A stretch of DNA of 64,000 bases from Rhodanobacter sp. (GTDB lineage Bacteria > Pseudomonadota > Gammaproteobacteria > Xanthomonadales > Rhodanobacteraceae), in contig SCRM01000016.1 in the NCBI GenBank assembly GCA_004298045.1, positions 1 to 64,000 on the forward strand, read 5' to 3'. Below the pieces are notes generated by a model. The model was not told the DNA's origin. It made no database searches and worked only from the letters and a program-made list of their open reading frames with translations. The position numbers were made by a program, and so were the translations under genes. Positions 9,424 through 21,295 of the stretch are shown piece by piece (within the stretch, counting starts at the first letter, position 1; each line of letters opens with the position of its first letter).

Positions 9424-10713
9424 TCAGGCAGCGCCGCCGTCGGCGGTCACCCGTGGCTGCAGATTGCCGCGATAAATGAGATATGGCGCGGCCTGCCCCT
9501 CGATCACCGCATCGTCCACCACGACCTTGCTGACGTGCTCGATCGACGGCAGCTCATACATCGTGTCCAGCAACACCTGCTCCAGGATCGTGCGCAAACC
9601 GCGCGCACCGGTCTTGCGCTTGAGTGCCTTCTTGGCGATCGCCTGCAAGGCCTCCGGCCGGAACTCGAGCTCGACGTCTTCCATCTCGAACAGCTTCTTG
9701 AACTGCTTGGTGACGGCGTTCTTCGGCTCGGTGAGGATTTTCACCAGCGCCTCTTCGTCCAGCTCATCGAGTGTGGCAACCACCGGCAAGCGGCCGACGA
9801 ACTCCGGGATCAGGCCGAAGCGCACCAGATCCGCCGGCTCGACATCCGCCAGCACCTTGCCGAGATTCTGGGTGCGATCCTTGCTGCGCACCTCGGCGCC
9901 AAAACCGATGCCGGTGGTCTCGGAGCGCTGCTGGATGACCTTCTCCAGACCGGAGAACGCGCCACCGCAAATGAACAGGATGTTCTTGGTGTCGACCTGC
10001 AGAAACTCCTGCTGCGGATGCTTACGCCCGCCCTGCGGCGGCACCGAGGCCAGAGTGCCTTCAATCAGTTTCAGCAACGCCTGCTGCACGCCTTCGCCGG
10101 ACACGTCGCGCGTGATCGACGGGTTCTCGCTCTTGCGCGAGATCTTGTCGATCTCATCGATGTAGACGATGCCCGACTGCGCCTTCTCGACGTCGTAGTC
10201 GCACTTCTGCAGGAGCTTCTGGATGATGTTCTCGACATCTTCGCCAACGTAGCCAGCCTCGGTCAGGGTGGTGGCATCGGCAATGGTGAACGGCACATTG
10301 AGCAGCCGTGCAAGCGTTTCCGCCAGCAGCGTCTTGCCCGAACCGGTCGGCCCGATCAGCAGGATATTGGACTTTGCCAGCTCGACGTCGTCGCCCTTCT
10401 GACGCGACTCCATGCGTTTGTAGTGGTTGTACACCGCCACCGCGAGCGCCTTCTTCGCGCGCGCCTGCCCGACCACGTACTGATCGAGCGACTCGCGGAT
10501 CTCCTTGGGCTTGGGCAGCTGGGTCCGGGTCGATGCCGCTTTTTCTTCCAGCTCCTCGCGAATGATGTCGTTGCACAGCTCGACGCACTCGTCGCAAATG
10601 AAGACGGACGGACCGGCGATCAGCTTGCGCACCTCGTGCTGGCTCTTGCCGCAGAAGGAGCAGTACAGGATCTTGCCGCCGTCGCTGGATCGGCCCTGCC
10701 GGTCGTCGCTCAT
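9424..10713 (-). CDS. clpX: ATP-dependent Clp protease ATP-binding subunit ClpX
   Basis: ClpX unfolds tagged proteins and feeds them to ClpP. The 429-residue protein starts with a C4 zinc-binding domain ([14 protein letters not shown] ... CDECVELC). It continues with Walker [16 protein letters not shown], Walker [11 protein letters not shown], the ClpP-contact IGF-type loop (TGIGFGAEV) and the sensor region TGARGLRTI. The ATG at 10713 is preceded by GGAATTG. It follows clpP by 121 bases in the same direction. Confidence 0.97.
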   Translation of the reverse strand: MSDDRQGRSSDGGKILYCSFCGKSQHEVRKLIAGPSVFICDECVELCNDIIREELEEKAASTRTQLPKPKEIRESLDQYVVGQARAKKALAVAVYNHYKRMESRQKGDDVELAKSNILLIGPTGSGKTLLAETLARLLNVPFTIADATTLTEAGYVGEDVENIIQKLLQKCDYDVEKAQSGIVYIDEIDKISRKSENPSITRDVSGEGVQQALLKLIEGTLASVPPQGGRKHPQQEFLQVDTKNILFICGGAFSGLEKVIQQRSETTGIGFGAEVRSKDRTQNLGKVLADVEPADLVRFGLIPEFVGRLPVVATLDELDEEALVKILTEPKNAVTKQFKKLFEMEDVELEFRPEALQAIAKKALKRKTGARGLRTILEQVLLDTMYELPSIEHVSKVVVDDAVIEGQAAPYLIYRGNLQPRVTADGGAA

Positions 10714-10834
10714 ACTTTCAATTCCGCTCGCAAAACTGGGGTTGCCTCGATCGCGGCCCGAGAATAGCACAGGGCTCCGCGCCTGCCTGCAGACGCGAAG
10801 CCCGTTGCAAGAGCCGTATTTTTTGACGCCGGAC

Positions 10835-11458
10835 TCAGGCGGACTTCACCGATTCCACCGCACGCTTGTCGAGCACGGAATCGATCAGACCGTACTCGCG
10901 TGCCGCCTCGGCGCTCATGAAGTTGTCGCGCTCCATGTCGCGCTCGAGCCGGTCCAACGGCTGGCCGGTGTGCTTGACATAAATGTCGTTGAGACGTCGA
11001 CGCAGGTAGAGGATTTCCTGCGCCTGGATCTCGATGTCGGTCGCCTGCCCACGGGCGCCGCCCGACGGCTGGTGGATCATCACCCGCGAATTGGGCAGCG
11101 AATACCGCTTGCCGTGTGCACCGGCCATCAGCAGCAACGATGCGGCGCTGCACGCCTGGCCGATGCACATCGTGCTGACGTCGGGTTTGATGTACTGCAT
11201 GGTGTCGTAGATCGCGAGCCCCGCGGTAACCACGCCGCCCGGGCTGTTGATGTACAGATGGATGTCCTTGTCGGGGTTCTCCGATTCAAGAAACAGCATC
11301 TGCGCCACCAGCAGGTTGGCAACCTGGTCGTCGACCTCGCCCACCAGAAAGATGACGCGCTCTTTGAGCAGTCGCGAATAGATGTCGTACGAGCGCTCGC
11401 CGCGCGCCGTCTGCTCGACGACCATCGGCACCAAGTTGAGATTGTGGATAGGTTCCAT
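10835..11458 (-). CDS. clpP: ATP-dependent Clp protease proteolytic subunit ClpP
   Basis: The serine peptidase chamber of ClpXP/ClpAP. At 207 residues it has the usual length. The catalytic triad is visible: Ser in [16 protein letters not shown], His in VMIHQPSGG and Asp in [13 protein letters not shown]. The oxyanion strand [11 protein letters not shown] is intact. The ATG at 11458 gives the typical N-terminal processing region ([18 protein letters not shown]). It lies 71 bases downstream of tig. Confidence 0.97.
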   Translation of the reverse strand: MEPIHNLNLVPMVVEQTARGERSYDIYSRLLKERVIFLVGEVDDQVANLLVAQMLFLESENPDKDIHLYINSPGGVVTAGLAIYDTMQYIKPDVSTMCIGQACSAASLLLMAGAHGKRYSLPNSRVMIHQPSGGARGQATDIEIQAQEILYLRRRLNDIYVKHTGQPLDRLERDMERDNFMSAEAAREYGLIDSVLDKRAVESVKSA

Positions 11459-11529
11459 GGTTTGCGCGAGTCTCCGGTTGCCCTGCGTGAAGTGTGCCAC
11501 CTGCCCGAACCGCGTGCAGCGCCGGCGTT

Positions 11530-12819
11530 TCAGGCGCCGGGCCGCATCACCTCGTCGAAACTCAAGTCGAGGGTCGACGTGTTGGCGTGATCGGCCACCC
11601 ATTCGGCAACCTGGTCTTCCATCACGCGATTCTGCAGGCCGCTCATCAGCTGGGGGTCGCCGTTGTAAAGTTCAACCACCTTCTCCGGCTCCTCGTAGGT
11701 CGAAGCGATGGCCGCAAGCTGCTCGGCCACGCGCTTGCGGTCGATCTTGAGCTCCTGCTTGCGGGCGATTTCGCCCATCACGAGGCCCGCAACCACGCGT
11801 TTGCGCGCCGCCGGTACCGCGGCATCAACCAGCGCCTGCGGTGGCTGTTGGCCGCGCGGCACGTTGTTTGCCGCCAAGGCGCGCGCCTCGGACTGCACCA
11901 TCAGATTTGGCACCTCGAGCGTGGCATACGCACTGGCAAGCTGTTCCGCCACCTCGGCCTTGAGCCGCCCCATCAGCGCCGCCTTGAGCTCGCGGTCCAG
12001 GTTTGCGCGCACCTCCTTGCGGAAATGCTCAAGGTCGCCATCAGCGATGCCGAACAGTTTCGCAAACTCCGCATTCACCTCCGGCAGCTTCGGCTCCTGC
12101 ACCTTGACGATCTTGAAACTGACGTGCGCGGTCTGCCCCGCCAGCTTCTCGTTGCGGAAGTCGGCCGGAAACGCGATCTCCGCCTCGTAGCTGTCATCCG
12201 CCTTGCGGCCCACCAGCGCGTCATCGAGCGCCTTGAACAGGTTGCCGGCGCCCAGCACGCTGCCGGCCCGTTCCAACCCCTCGGCCGGGAAGCGGTAATC
12301 GCCCGCCTGCGCGGCATACTCGAACATCACGAAATCGCCCTCGGCCGAAGCGCGGTCAACCAGCTCGAAACTGCGCCGCTGCTGGCGCAACGTCTCCAGC
12401 ATCTTTTCAATATCGGCGTCGCCCACGGTTGCTACCGGGCGCTTGATTTCCAACGTCGCGACGTCGATCTCCGGAAATTGCGGCATCACCTCGAAGGTGG
12501 CGGTGTAGGCAATTTCGCCATTCTCCGGCTTGCCGGTGGTATCGATGGCCGGGTTCGCAACCGGCTGCAGCTTTTCCTGCGTCACCGCTTCGCGCAGCGT
12601 GCTGCCGATCAGGTCGGACAGCACCTCGCCACGCACCTGTTCGCCAAAACGCTGCTGAATGACCCTGACCGGCACCTTGCCGGGGCGGAACCCCTTGAGG
12701 CGTACGGTGCGACCAAGCTCGGCAATGCGCGCATCCACCTGGGTCTCATAGCGCTCCGCGGGAAACTTCACCGTGAGCTTGCGCCCGAGCGTGCCCGTGT
12801 TTTCAACCGAAACCTGCAT
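11530..12819 (-). CDS. tig: Trigger factor
   Basis: Ribosome-associated chaperone with peptidyl-prolyl isomerase activity. The 429-residue protein has the ribosome-binding domain with the signature [12 protein letters not shown] at residues about 43-54, the FKBP-type isomerase domain (residues about 150-245) and the C-terminal chaperone arms. The ATG at 12819 ([20 protein letters not shown]) matches family starts. It heads tig-clpP-clpX. The 82-base leader after tRNA-Leu contains a 9-bp inverted repeat (GTCGTGGCA/TGCCACGAC). Confidence 0.96.
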   Translation of the reverse strand: MQVSVENTGTLGRKLTVKFPAERYETQVDARIAELGRTVRLKGFRPGKVPVRVIQQRFGEQVRGEVLSDLIGSTLREAVTQEKLQPVANPAIDTTGKPENGEIAYTATFEVMPQFPEIDVATLEIKRPVATVGDADIEKMLETLRQQRRSFELVDRASAEGDFVMFEYAAQAGDYRFPAEGLERAGSVLGAGNLFKALDDALVGRKADDSYEAEIAFPADFRNEKLAGQTAHVSFKIVKVQEPKLPEVNAEFAKLFGIADGDLEHFRKEVRANLDRELKAALMGRLKAEVAEQLASAYATLEVPNLMVQSEARALAANNVPRGQQPPQALVDAAVPAARKRVVAGLVMGEIARKQELKIDRKRVAEQLAAIASTYEEPEKVVELYNGDPQLMSGLQNRVMEDQVAEWVADHANTSTLDLSFDEVMRPGA

Positions 12820-12901
12820 GTCGTCTCCTGGAACCCGATGTGTGATGGCGCCCGTCGTCGTGGCATGACCGCCGACGCGCGCCGAAAAACCTGCCACGAC
12901 C

Positions 12902-12987
12902 TGGTGCGAAAGGCGGGACTCGAACCCGCACGGGGGTTACCCGCCAGAACCTAAATCTGGTGCGTCTACCAGTTCCGCCACTTTCGC
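12902..12987 (-). tRNA. tRNA-Leu (TAG)
   Basis: An 86-base class II tRNA with acceptor GCGAAAG/CTTTCGC, anticodon loop ATTTAGGTT (anticodon TAG), a long variable arm and an encoded CCA. It lies 152 bases past the terminator that ends the other tRNA genes and 82 bases before tig, so it may be transcribed with tig. Confidence 0.96.
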
Positions 12988-13136
12988 CTGATGGTGCACC
13001 GGAGCAATCGACCGCCCGCGGGATACGGCCACCTAAGTCGATGATAACCGGCGCTAAAGCGTGTCATTGTACGGTTGCACAAACGCACAGCACAAGCGTC
13101 CGTGCACCGCGCGACGACCTGCCCACGCCCCAACGC

Positions 13137-13162
13137 AAAACGCCGGCCACGAAGGTCGGCGT
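13137..13162 (-). terminator. Terminator downstream of tRNA-Lys
   Basis: On the minus strand, stem ACGCCGACC pairs with GGCCGGCGT (one wobble) and is followed by TTTTG. It ends the five-tRNA transcript about 10 bases past tRNA-Lys and before tRNA-Leu. Confidence 0.75.
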
Positions 13163-13171
13163 CTGCAAAAT

Positions 13172-13247
<76 letters not shown>

Positions 13248-13261
13248 TGAAACTTGAATTT

Positions 13262-13338
13262 TGGGGTGGGCGGCGGGATTCGAACCCACGACAACCGGAA
13301 TCACAATCCGGGACTCTACCAGCTGAGCTACGCCCACC
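13262..13338 (-). tRNA. tRNA-His (GTG)
   Basis: A 77-base gene starting with the histidine-specific extra G (GGTGGGCG). The anticodon loop is TTGTGAT (anticodon GTG) and the 3' end is CCCACCCCA. Confidence 0.96.
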
Positions 13339-13351
13339 ATGAAACCGTGAC

Positions 13352-13428
13352 TGGTGCGCCCGACAGGACTCGAACCTGTAACCGTCGGCTTAGAAGGCCG
13401 ATGCTCTATCCGGTTGAGCTACGGGCGC
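13352..13428 (-). tRNA. tRNA-Arg (TCT)
   Basis: A 77-base gene with acceptor GCGCCCG/CGGGCGC, anticodon loop CTTCTAA (anticodon TCT), T-arm GGTTCGAGTCC and an encoded CCA. It reads the rare codon AGA. Confidence 0.96.
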
Positions 13429-13450
13429 AAGGCCCTTGCGGCTGATGCAG

Positions 13451-13527
13451 TGGTCGGGGTAGAGGGATTCGAACCCCCGACTTTTGCGTCCCAAACGCAA
13501 CGCTCTACCAGACTGAGCTATACCCCG
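13451..13527 (-). tRNA. tRNA-Pro (TGG)
   Basis: A 77-base gene with acceptor CGGGGTA/TACCCCG, anticodon loop TTTGGGA (anticodon TGG), T-arm GGTTCGAATCC and an encoded CCA. Confidence 0.96.
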
Positions 13528-13699
13528 AACGAGCCCGCGACAGCCTTTGCTTCGGAACCTTGAAGTGCTGCGGATGGCAAACTGTCAAGCAACCCGCAAC
13601 ACCGTTCAGGGCACCTTGCCCACCATCACCGCAGTTGGCCTCCTGCCAAGCCTTGCGGTTGCGTGCCGACGCGCATGCGCCTCGTCACGCAATACAAAA

Positions 13700-13776
13700 T
13701 GGTGCGCCCGGAGAGATTCGAACTCCCGACCACCTAGTTCGTAGCCAGGTACTCTATCCAACTGAGCTACGGGCGC
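13700..13776 (-). tRNA. tRNA-Arg (ACG)
   Basis: A 77-base gene with acceptor GCGCCCG/CGGGCGC, anticodon loop CTACGAA (anticodon ACG), T-arm AGTTCGAATCT and an encoded CCA. It is the promoter-proximal gene of the cluster and is separated from tRNA-Pro by a 172-base spacer in which I saw nothing. Confidence 0.96.
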
Positions 13777-13834
13777 ACACTTAACTGCTTCGTCGAGCCG
13801 TACCAACCTCGGTACCGCTCAAGCGAGGAGCGAG

Positions 13835-13863
13835 ATTATTAAGGGTCACACGCGGAACGTCAA
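13835..13863 (-). promoter_or_regulatory. Sigma-70 promoter of the tRNA cluster
   Basis: On the minus strand TTGACG (13863-13858) and AATAAT (13840-13835, within TAATAAT) are 17 bases apart, close to consensus. The following stretch to tRNA-Arg(ACG) is GC-rich from its first base (CTCGCTCC), like the discriminator of stable-RNA promoters under stringent control. Confidence 0.8.
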
Positions 13864-14008
13864 CACCTTTTGCAAAAAAACTTTAGATCCGCCGTACAAC
13901 CTAATGATGCAGCACGGCTTTGCTGATTGAGCAACCAACCAACCTGCGCTGGTACCGCCGCTACGCTCGCGGCCAGCGCATGCAGATGGCCGTCTAGACG
14001 GCTGCAAC

Positions 14009-15966
<1,958 letters not shown>

Positions 15967-15970
<4 letters not shown>

Positions 15971-16617
15971 GCGTGGTTCTCGCCCGTTGGCTTGGCTGCC
16001 GGTCGGTGTCCGGTTGCCAGCGCGTACACCTCCCGCGAACGCGCGCGGGAGGCCTTTGGTTTACGCATCGTCACGCGAGCAAAACTCGCGCGCAAGCTGC
16101 GCACGTAATCGTCGAAGCCGGCGCCCTGAAACAACTTGATCAGGAACGCGCCGCCCGGTTGCAGCCACTGCCGGGAAAAATCCAGTGCCAGCTCGGCCAG
16201 ATCCATCGCGCGGAACTGGTCGGCCATCACCACACCACTCATATTGGGCGCCATGTCGGATAGCACAAGGTCGACCTTGCGCCCATCCAGGCGTGATTCC
16301 AGCTCACGCAACACGCTTTCCTCGCGAAAATCACCTTCGAGGAAATCCACACCGGCAATGCCCTGCATCGGCAGAATGTCCAAGGCGAACACGCGGCCAT
16401 CGTCGCCCAGCCGCTGGCGTACCAGCTGCGACCAGCCGCCAGGCGCCGCACCGAGATCGACGACGGTCATGCCGGGTTTCAGCAGCTGGTCACGATCGAT
16501 CAGCTCTTCCAGTTTGTAGATCGCCCGCGAGCGCGCGCCCTCGGCCTGGGCTTTCTTGACGTAAACGTCGTTGAAATGTTCGCGCAGCCAGCCGGCGCTG
16601 CTCTTGCTGCGGGCCAT
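15967..16617 (-). CDS. rlmE: 23S rRNA 2'-O-ribose U2552 methyltransferase RlmE
   Basis: Methylates U2552 in the A loop of 23S rRNA within the 50S particle. The 216-residue protein has the SAM site [14 protein letters not shown] (residues about 54-67) and the K-D-K-E catalytic set: Lys in the N-terminal basic region, Asp in LVLSDMAPN, Lys in AFLIKLFQG and Glu near REVYALA. It is coupled to ftsH by a 4-base overlap and divergent from yhbY, the same order as E. coli yhbY//rlmE-ftsH. Confidence 0.95.
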
Positions 16618-16693
16618 GGACTGCCATCGCTACGGGGGAACGGGATGCCATGATACCCTTGACTGTCGACGACTCGCGAACGAATGCTTCCGC

Positions 16694-16990
16694 ATGGCCC
16701 TTTCTTCCACCCAAATCCGCTACTTGCGCAGCCTCGCCCACGGCTTGTCGCCGGTGATTTTGCTTGGCAACAAAGGCGCCAGCACGGCGGTGGTGAAAGA
16801 GCTCGGCCTGGCGCTGGAGACCCACGAGCTGGTCAAGGTAAAGCTCTCCGGCGGCGACAAGGATGCACGCCAGACACAGCTGGCAACCCTGCTGCAAGGC
16901 ACGGGTGCCGAAGAGATTCAACAGATCGGCCACGTGGCGATCGTGTTTCGCCGCAACGCCGATGAACCGAAGATTGCGTTGCCACGCTGA
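16694..16990 (+). CDS. yhbY: Ribosome assembly RNA-binding protein YhbY
   Basis: A CRM-domain protein of 98 residues that binds pre-50S particles. Seen: an N-terminal RYLRSLAHGLSPVILLGNKG (the GxxG-containing loop of the CRM fold), the middle HELVKVKLSGG, and the closing GHVAIVFRRN. The ATG at 16694 gives the family N-terminus. The stop TGA shares its A with the next ATG, so the following gene is coupled. Confidence 0.93.
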   Translation: MALSSTQIRYLRSLAHGLSPVILLGNKGASTAVVKELGLALETHELVKVKLSGGDKDARQTQLATLLQGTGAEEIQQIGHVAIVFRRNADEPKIALPR

Positions 16991-17367
16991 TGGAACTCTC
17001 GCTCGAACGTCCCGATGGTTACCTGTTCGTCCGCCGTGTCGCCGCACGCGGGGTAACGCTGATCGACCGCGAACTGACCGACAGCTTCGTGCTCGCGCCC
17101 GATCACGTCGAAGAACACTGGCCGGTGCACGAGGTTGCCGCACTGGGTGATACGCACATTGCCGGGCTGCTGGCGATGCAGCCCGAAGTGGTGCTGTTGG
17201 GCACCGGCGTGCAGCAGGTGTTTCCACCTGCCGAGTTCAGCGCGGAATTCCTGCGCAAGGGCGTCGGCATCGAAATCATGAACAACGCCGCGGCCGCGCG
17301 CACCTATAACCTCTTGGCGAGCGAAGGCCGTCACGTGATCGCGGCCTTCATGTTGCCCGTCGACTGA
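16990..17367 (+). CDS. Mth938-like domain protein
   Basis: A 125-residue soluble protein with the Mth938/NDUFAF3-like fold. Typical features are the central LLGTGVQQVFPPAEF, the strand KGVGIEIMNNAAAARTYNLLASEGR and a hydrophobic C-terminus ending in AFMLPV. In mitochondria the related NDUFAF3 assists complex I assembly; the bacterial role is not settled. The 1-base overlap with yhbY indicates co-expression. No catalytic motif is evident. Confidence 0.85.
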   Translation: MELSLERPDGYLFVRRVAARGVTLIDRELTDSFVLAPDHVEEHWPVHEVAALGDTHIAGLLAMQPEVVLLGTGVQQVFPPAEFSAEFLRKGVGIEIMNNAAAARTYNLLASEGRHVIAAFMLPVD

Positions 17368-17374
17368 GTCGGGT

Positions 17375-18364
17375 TCAGCGCGCCGGCAGGTAGCTGAGCG
17401 GATCGACCGGATTGCCGTCCTTGCGGATCTGGAATCCCAACTCCACGCGGGCAGCGCCACTCGACCCCATCCGCGCAATCTCCTGCCCGGCGGTTACGCG
17501 CTGTCCCTCTTTCACCAGCCGTTTGCTGTTGTGCCCGTAGGCCGACAGCAAGCTGTCGTTGTGCTTGATGATGACCAGCTCACCGTAGCCGACCAGGCCG
17601 TTGCCGCTGTACACCACCACGCCATCCGCCGCTGCGCGCACCGGGTCGCCGGCCTTGCCGGCAATTTCGATACCCGGTATGGCGTCCCCAGGCGTGAAAC
17701 GCGTAATGACCTCGCCGCTCGCCGGCCAGCGCCAAGTCACACCCCCTGCACTGCGCGAACTGCCGCCGGCAACGGCGGGCGCGGGCGCCGGCGGCGGCGT
17801 TGTCGGCTTGGGCTCACCCGCGACCGGAACCACGGTGGTCGGTTCTGATGCTGGCGGCGTTGCACGCGCAGCAACCGTCGAGGTTGGCGCCGCCGCCGTT
17901 GCTGTCGGACGCGATGCAGATGCTGCGGTTGCCGCCGGGGCGCCTTGCGCCGGAGTCGCCTTGGTCGGCGCCGGAGCGGGTACGGTTTCAAACACTGGTG
18001 CCGCAGGCGCCGTCGGCGCGGAAGACGTCGCCGCGGCTACTGCGTTCGATGCCGTTGCGCGGTTTGCGGCAGCATGCGCACCACTGGGCAAAGGCCCGAG
18101 CCGAAGCTGCTGTCCCGGCCAGATGGTGTACGGCGCAGCGATGTTGTTCCACTTGGCAAGGTCGCGAAAATCGACGCCTTTGCGGAACGCGATCGCATAC
18201 AGCGTGTCGCCTTTTGCCACCTGGTAGGTATCGCCTGGCGTGGCAGCGTGGACAACCGTCGTTGTGGCTGCCCCGCCGCTGGCCGGTTCGACCACGACCG
18301 TGCTGCATGCCGCGAGAGCGCATGCCATCACCATCGCAGCAAGCCACGCATAGTGTCGATTCAT
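17375..18364 (-). CDS. nlpD: NlpD-like lipoprotein with LysM and degenerate LytM domains
   Basis: NlpD activates the septal amidase AmiC at the outer membrane. Seen in 329 residues: a lipoprotein signal (ACALAAC), a LysM domain (YQVAKGDTLYAIAF ... WPGQQLRL), a long Ala/Pro/Thr linker (residues about 100-205) and a C-terminal M23/LytM domain. The LytM domain lacks the zinc ligands: GIEIAGKAGDPV replaces HxxxD and VELGFQIRKDG replaces HxH. E. coli NlpD is inactive in the same way. It ends the surE-pcm-yqaA block, the usual place of nlpD. A start at 18376 or 18400 is also possible. Confidence 0.85.
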   Translation of the reverse strand: MNRHYAWLAAMVMACALAACSTVVVEPASGGAATTTVVHAATPGDTYQVAKGDTLYAIAFRKGVDFRDLAKWNNIAAPYTIWPGQQLRLGPLPSGAHAAANRATASNAVAAATSSAPTAPAAPVFETVPAPAPTKATPAQGAPAATAASASRPTATAAAPTSTVAARATPPASEPTTVVPVAGEPKPTTPPPAPAPAVAGGSSRSAGGVTWRWPASGEVITRFTPGDAIPGIEIAGKAGDPVRAAADGVVVYSGNGLVGYGELVIIKHNDSLLSAYGHNSKRLVKEGQRVTAGQEIARMGSSGAARVELGFQIRKDGNPVDPLSYLPAR

Positions 18365-18404
18365 GCGCGAAAGCATAACGAGAGGCCGCCCGGTTTTCAT
18401 GCCG

Positions 18405-19013
18405 TCAATGGCCCCAGATCCACCAAACCAGGAGCGCACCGAGCAATGCCAACACGGCCCAGCCGATCCACTCGATGTAGTCGCGCAGCAGCCGCTCCGC
18501 ACGCTCACCGAACAACCAGATGAGCAACGCCAGCAGCCACACCCGCTTGCCGCGGCCAATGGCGATGCAGCCAAGGAACGGCAATATCGGCACCCCGACG
18601 ATGCCGGATGCCCAGGTGACGACCTTCATCGGCACCACCGGCTGCAAGGCGGCCAGGATCAGCACGCCGAACAGGCCCCACGGGTGCTCGACCATCTGCG
18701 TCCGCAAACTCGCCACGCCCTGCTCGATCGGCGCAAGCAAATGCAAGGTGTCGAGCAGCGGCTTGAGCGCCGTGAACGCCCAATAGCCCAAGGCATATCC
18801 CACCAGTGAACCCAGCAGTGAAAACAGCAGGCTGACGTTGGCGTAGAAAAACGCACGCTGGCGCTTGGCCAGCATCATCGGCGCGAGCATCACTTCCGGC
18901 ATCACCGGAAAAATGAACGCTTCGACAAAGCTCAGGCCGCTCAGGTAGTACAGCGCGCGTGGGTGGCGCGCCCACGTGAGCGCGTGTGCGTACAACTTGC
19001 CGAACAACTGCAT
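18405..19013 (-). CDS. YqaA-family inner-membrane protein (VTT/DedA-like)
   Basis: A 202-residue protein of the YqaA branch of the SNARE-associated/VTT superfamily. Seen: the reentrant-loop motif FVEAFIFPVMPEVMLAPMML, a glycine-rich helix LGSLVGYALGYW, the segment LQPVVPMKVVTWASGIVG, and two C-terminal hydrophobic helices (WLLALLIWLF, WAVLALLGALLVWW). Superfamily members act in lipid or small-molecule movement across the inner membrane; YqaA itself has no established substrate. It follows pcm by 23 bases in the surE-pcm-yqaA-nlpD series. Confidence 0.88.
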   Translation of the reverse strand: MQLFGKLYAHALTWARHPRALYYLSGLSFVEAFIFPVMPEVMLAPMMLAKRQRAFFYANVSLLFSLLGSLVGYALGYWAFTALKPLLDTLHLLAPIEQGVASLRTQMVEHPWGLFGVLILAALQPVVPMKVVTWASGIVGVPILPFLGCIAIGRGKRVWLLALLIWLFGERAERLLRDYIEWIGWAVLALLGALLVWWIWGH

Positions 19014-19036
19014 GAAGCGGGTTTCCTGTGGGGTGC

Positions 19037-19738
19037 TCAGCCAATACCGCCGAGCAGCGGCACGAAGCTCACCGGACCGAGTTCTTCCTGCGCGAAATCG
19101 CCCTGGCCGTCGCCGCGCAAACGCAGCAGCGTTTGGCTGCTGGGCGAGCCAACCGGGGCGACCAGCACGCCGGTCGGGCTGAGCTGTTCGAGGATGCGGG
19201 TGGGAATGGTGTCGCCAGCCGCGGTAAGGATGATTGCGTCGAACGGCGCCTCGTCGGCCCAGCCAAGCTTGCCGTCATCGTAACGGGAACGGATGTTGGT
19301 GAGACCAAGCTGGCGAAAACGACGCCGCGCCTGGCGCAGCAGCTCCTCGATCCGCTCGACCGTATACACCTGCGCCATCAGTGCGGCGAGGATCACCGTT
19401 TGGTAGCCAGAGCCGGTACCGATTTCGAGCACCCGCCCGGGCCTTTCGCCGCGGGCATCGAAATGCTCGAGCAGTGCCTCGGTCATGCGTGCCACCACCC
19501 ACGGCTGGGAAATCGTCTGCCCCTGCCCGATCGGCAGCGCGGTGTTCTCGTAGGCGCGCGCATGCAGCGCCTGGTCGATGAAATGATGGCGCGGCGTGTT
19601 GCGCATGACGTCGATGACGCGTGCATCGCGAATGCCGCTTTCCCGCAACTGCGCCGCCAGCCGATCGCGCGCACGTTGCGAGGTCAGACCTTCGCCCTTC
19701 AAGGCGGACGGTGGCAGCGGATGGATGTTCATCATCAT
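19037..19738 (-). CDS. pcm: Protein-L-isoaspartate O-methyltransferase
   Basis: Methylates isoaspartyl residues to start repair of damaged proteins. The 233-residue protein shows [20 protein letters not shown], the substrate loop [15 protein letters not shown] and the SAM loop [15 protein letters not shown]. Three consecutive ATG codons start at 19738; the first overlaps the surE stop (ATGA) and is probably used. It is coupled to surE, as in E. coli and most gammaproteobacteria. Confidence 0.95.
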   Translation of the reverse strand: MMMNIHPLPPSALKGEGLTSQRARDRLAAQLRESGIRDARVIDVMRNTPRHHFIDQALHARAYENTALPIGQGQTISQPWVVARMTEALLEHFDARGERPGRVLEIGTGSGYQTVILAALMAQVYTVERIEELLRQARRRFRQLGLTNIRSRYDDGKLGWADEAPFDAIILTAAGDTIPTRILEQLSPTGVLVAPVGSPSSQTLLRLRGDGQGDFAQEELGPVSFVPLLGGIG

Positions 19739-20523
19739 GTGACCCGATCCGCCCGTGTCGCCATGTCTGCGGTCAGCGACTGCATCCAACTGCTGACTTT
19801 CTCCAGCGCCTGAAAGCGCGTGAGGTCGACATGGATCGGGGTCACCGACACGTAGCCGCGCCGTACCGCGTTGAAATCGGTGCCGGGACCATCGTCATCC
19901 ACCTCGCCAACCGGGCCGATCCACCAGATCGGGTTGCCGCGCGGATCGGTGCGCGCAATGCACGGTGCGGCGCGATGGCGGCGCCCGAGCCGGGTCACTT
20001 CAAAACCGTGGATCTCGGCCCACGGCCGATCGGGCACATTGACATTGAGAATGGTGTCGGCTGGCAGCGGATCGACCACCAGGCGGCGCGTCAGCAACAG
20101 CACCGCCTTGGCCGCCGATTCGAAATGCTCGCCGCGGTGATCGCTGCTCACCAGCGAGATCGCAATGGCTGGCAGGCCGAGAAAGCGGCCTTCCATCGCC
20201 GCCGAAACCGTGCCGGAATAGATCACGTCGTCGCCCAGGTTGGCGGCGTTGTTGATGCCGGAAACCACGATGTCGGGTTCCCGATCGAGCAAACCCGACA
20301 GGGCGAGATGCACACAATCGGTTGGCGTACCGGCCACGCGATAGCGGCCATCGTCCAGCCGCGAGACGCGCACCGGCAGATCGAGCGTCAACGAATTGCT
20401 GGCGCCGGAGCGGTCGCGATCGGGCGCCACCACGATGACTTCGCCCAGTTCGGCCAGCCGCGCGGCAAGCACGTGGATGCCTTTCGCATCAACTCCGTCG
20501 TCGTTGCTGACCAATACCCGCAT
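19735..20523 (-). CDS. surE: 5'/3'-nucleotidase SurE
   Basis: Metal-dependent survival phosphatase active on nucleoside monophosphates and short polyphosphate. The 262-residue protein starts [16 protein letters not shown], where NDDG carries metal ligands. It continues with [16 protein letters not shown] and [21 protein letters not shown], the family signature. The ATG at 20523 was chosen from this motif; a longer open frame upstream has no similarity. It is the first gene of surE-pcm-yqaA-nlpD and divergent from the Smr gene. Confidence 0.96.
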   Translation of the reverse strand: MRVLVSNDDGVDAKGIHVLAARLAELGEVIVVAPDRDRSGASNSLTLDLPVRVSRLDDGRYRVAGTPTDCVHLALSGLLDREPDIVVSGINNAANLGDDVIYSGTVSAAMEGRFLGLPAIAISLVSSDHRGEHFESAAKAVLLLTRRLVVDPLPADTILNVNVPDRPWAEIHGFEVTRLGRRHRAAPCIARTDPRGNPIWWIGPVGEVDDDGPGTDFNAVRRGYVSVTPIHVDLTRFQALEKVSSWMQSLTADMATRADRVT

Positions 20524-20696
20524 GCTGCTCCGCTTGAATCGCGTGACCGCGCCGCCAAATGGCGCCCCTGAACGCCCGAGTTTACCCGAGCGCGGTGCGG
20601 GTTTCACGAACGCAGTGCACGCCGGGAATGCCTGCCGGGCTTCGGCCCGAACGGCTTCCACGTGATTTCCCCGGCTCGAACTTTTAGCATCGAACC

Positions 20697-21245
20697 ATGA
20701 AGCGCCGCGCGCCGCCGAAGGTGACCGATGCCGATGCCCGCCTGTTTCGCGCGGCGATCGGCGCGGTGCGCCGGATCGAAACCGAAGCCGTGCCGCACCC
20801 GCCGCCGCGGCCGGCTCCGCGGCCGCGCATGCTCGAAGCCGATGAAGCTGCCGTGCCGGGCGAGCTGCTCGACCTGAGCTTCGATCTGGCCGCGATCGAG
20901 ATCGGCGAGGAACTGGGCTATCTGCGCGATGGCTACCCGCCAAAAGTGCTGCGCGCATTGAAACGCGGGCAATACAGCGTGCAGGACGAGATCGATCTGC
21001 ACCACATGAACGTCGCCGCCGCGCAAGCGTCGATCGCTGCGTTCCTTGCCGAAGCCCACGCTGCCGGCACGCACTGCGTGCGCATCATCCACGGCAAGGG
21101 GCTGCGCTCGAAAGCCGCCGGCCCGGTGCTGAAAGCGCTGACCGATCGCCTGCTGCGGCGACGCAACGACGTCATCGCGTTCGCCTCGGCGCGGCCCGCG
21201 CAGGGCGGCACCGGTGCAGTCATTGTGTTGCTACGCTCGGACTGA
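20697..21245 (+). CDS. Smr domain-containing protein
   Basis: A 182-residue protein with a C-terminal Smr domain, the small endonuclease-like fold of MutS2. Seen: the motif [13 protein letters not shown] (LDLH-type box) at residues about 98-110 and [12 protein letters not shown] (HGxG box) at about 129-140. The N-terminal half is Pro/Arg-rich (residues 33-44) and probably disordered. E. coli SmrB nucleases with this layout cleave mRNA at collided ribosomes; whether this one does is inference. Divergent from surE, 173 bases apart. Confidence 0.85.
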   Translation: MKRRAPPKVTDADARLFRAAIGAVRRIETEAVPHPPPRPAPRPRMLEADEAAVPGELLDLSFDLAAIEIGEELGYLRDGYPPKVLRALKRGQYSVQDEIDLHHMNVAAAQASIAAFLAEAHAAGTHCVRIIHGKGLRSKAAGPVLKALTDRLLRRRNDVIAFASARPAQGGTGAVIVLLRSD

Positions 21246-21295
21246 CTTCCCGGCAGCGCCGAGCCGCCGCACTGCCACGACAACGAGGATCTTCC

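Noticed and set aside
8914-10767. Plus-strand open frame opposite clpX and the start of lon
   Set aside because: Shadow of highly conserved minus-strand genes; no motif.
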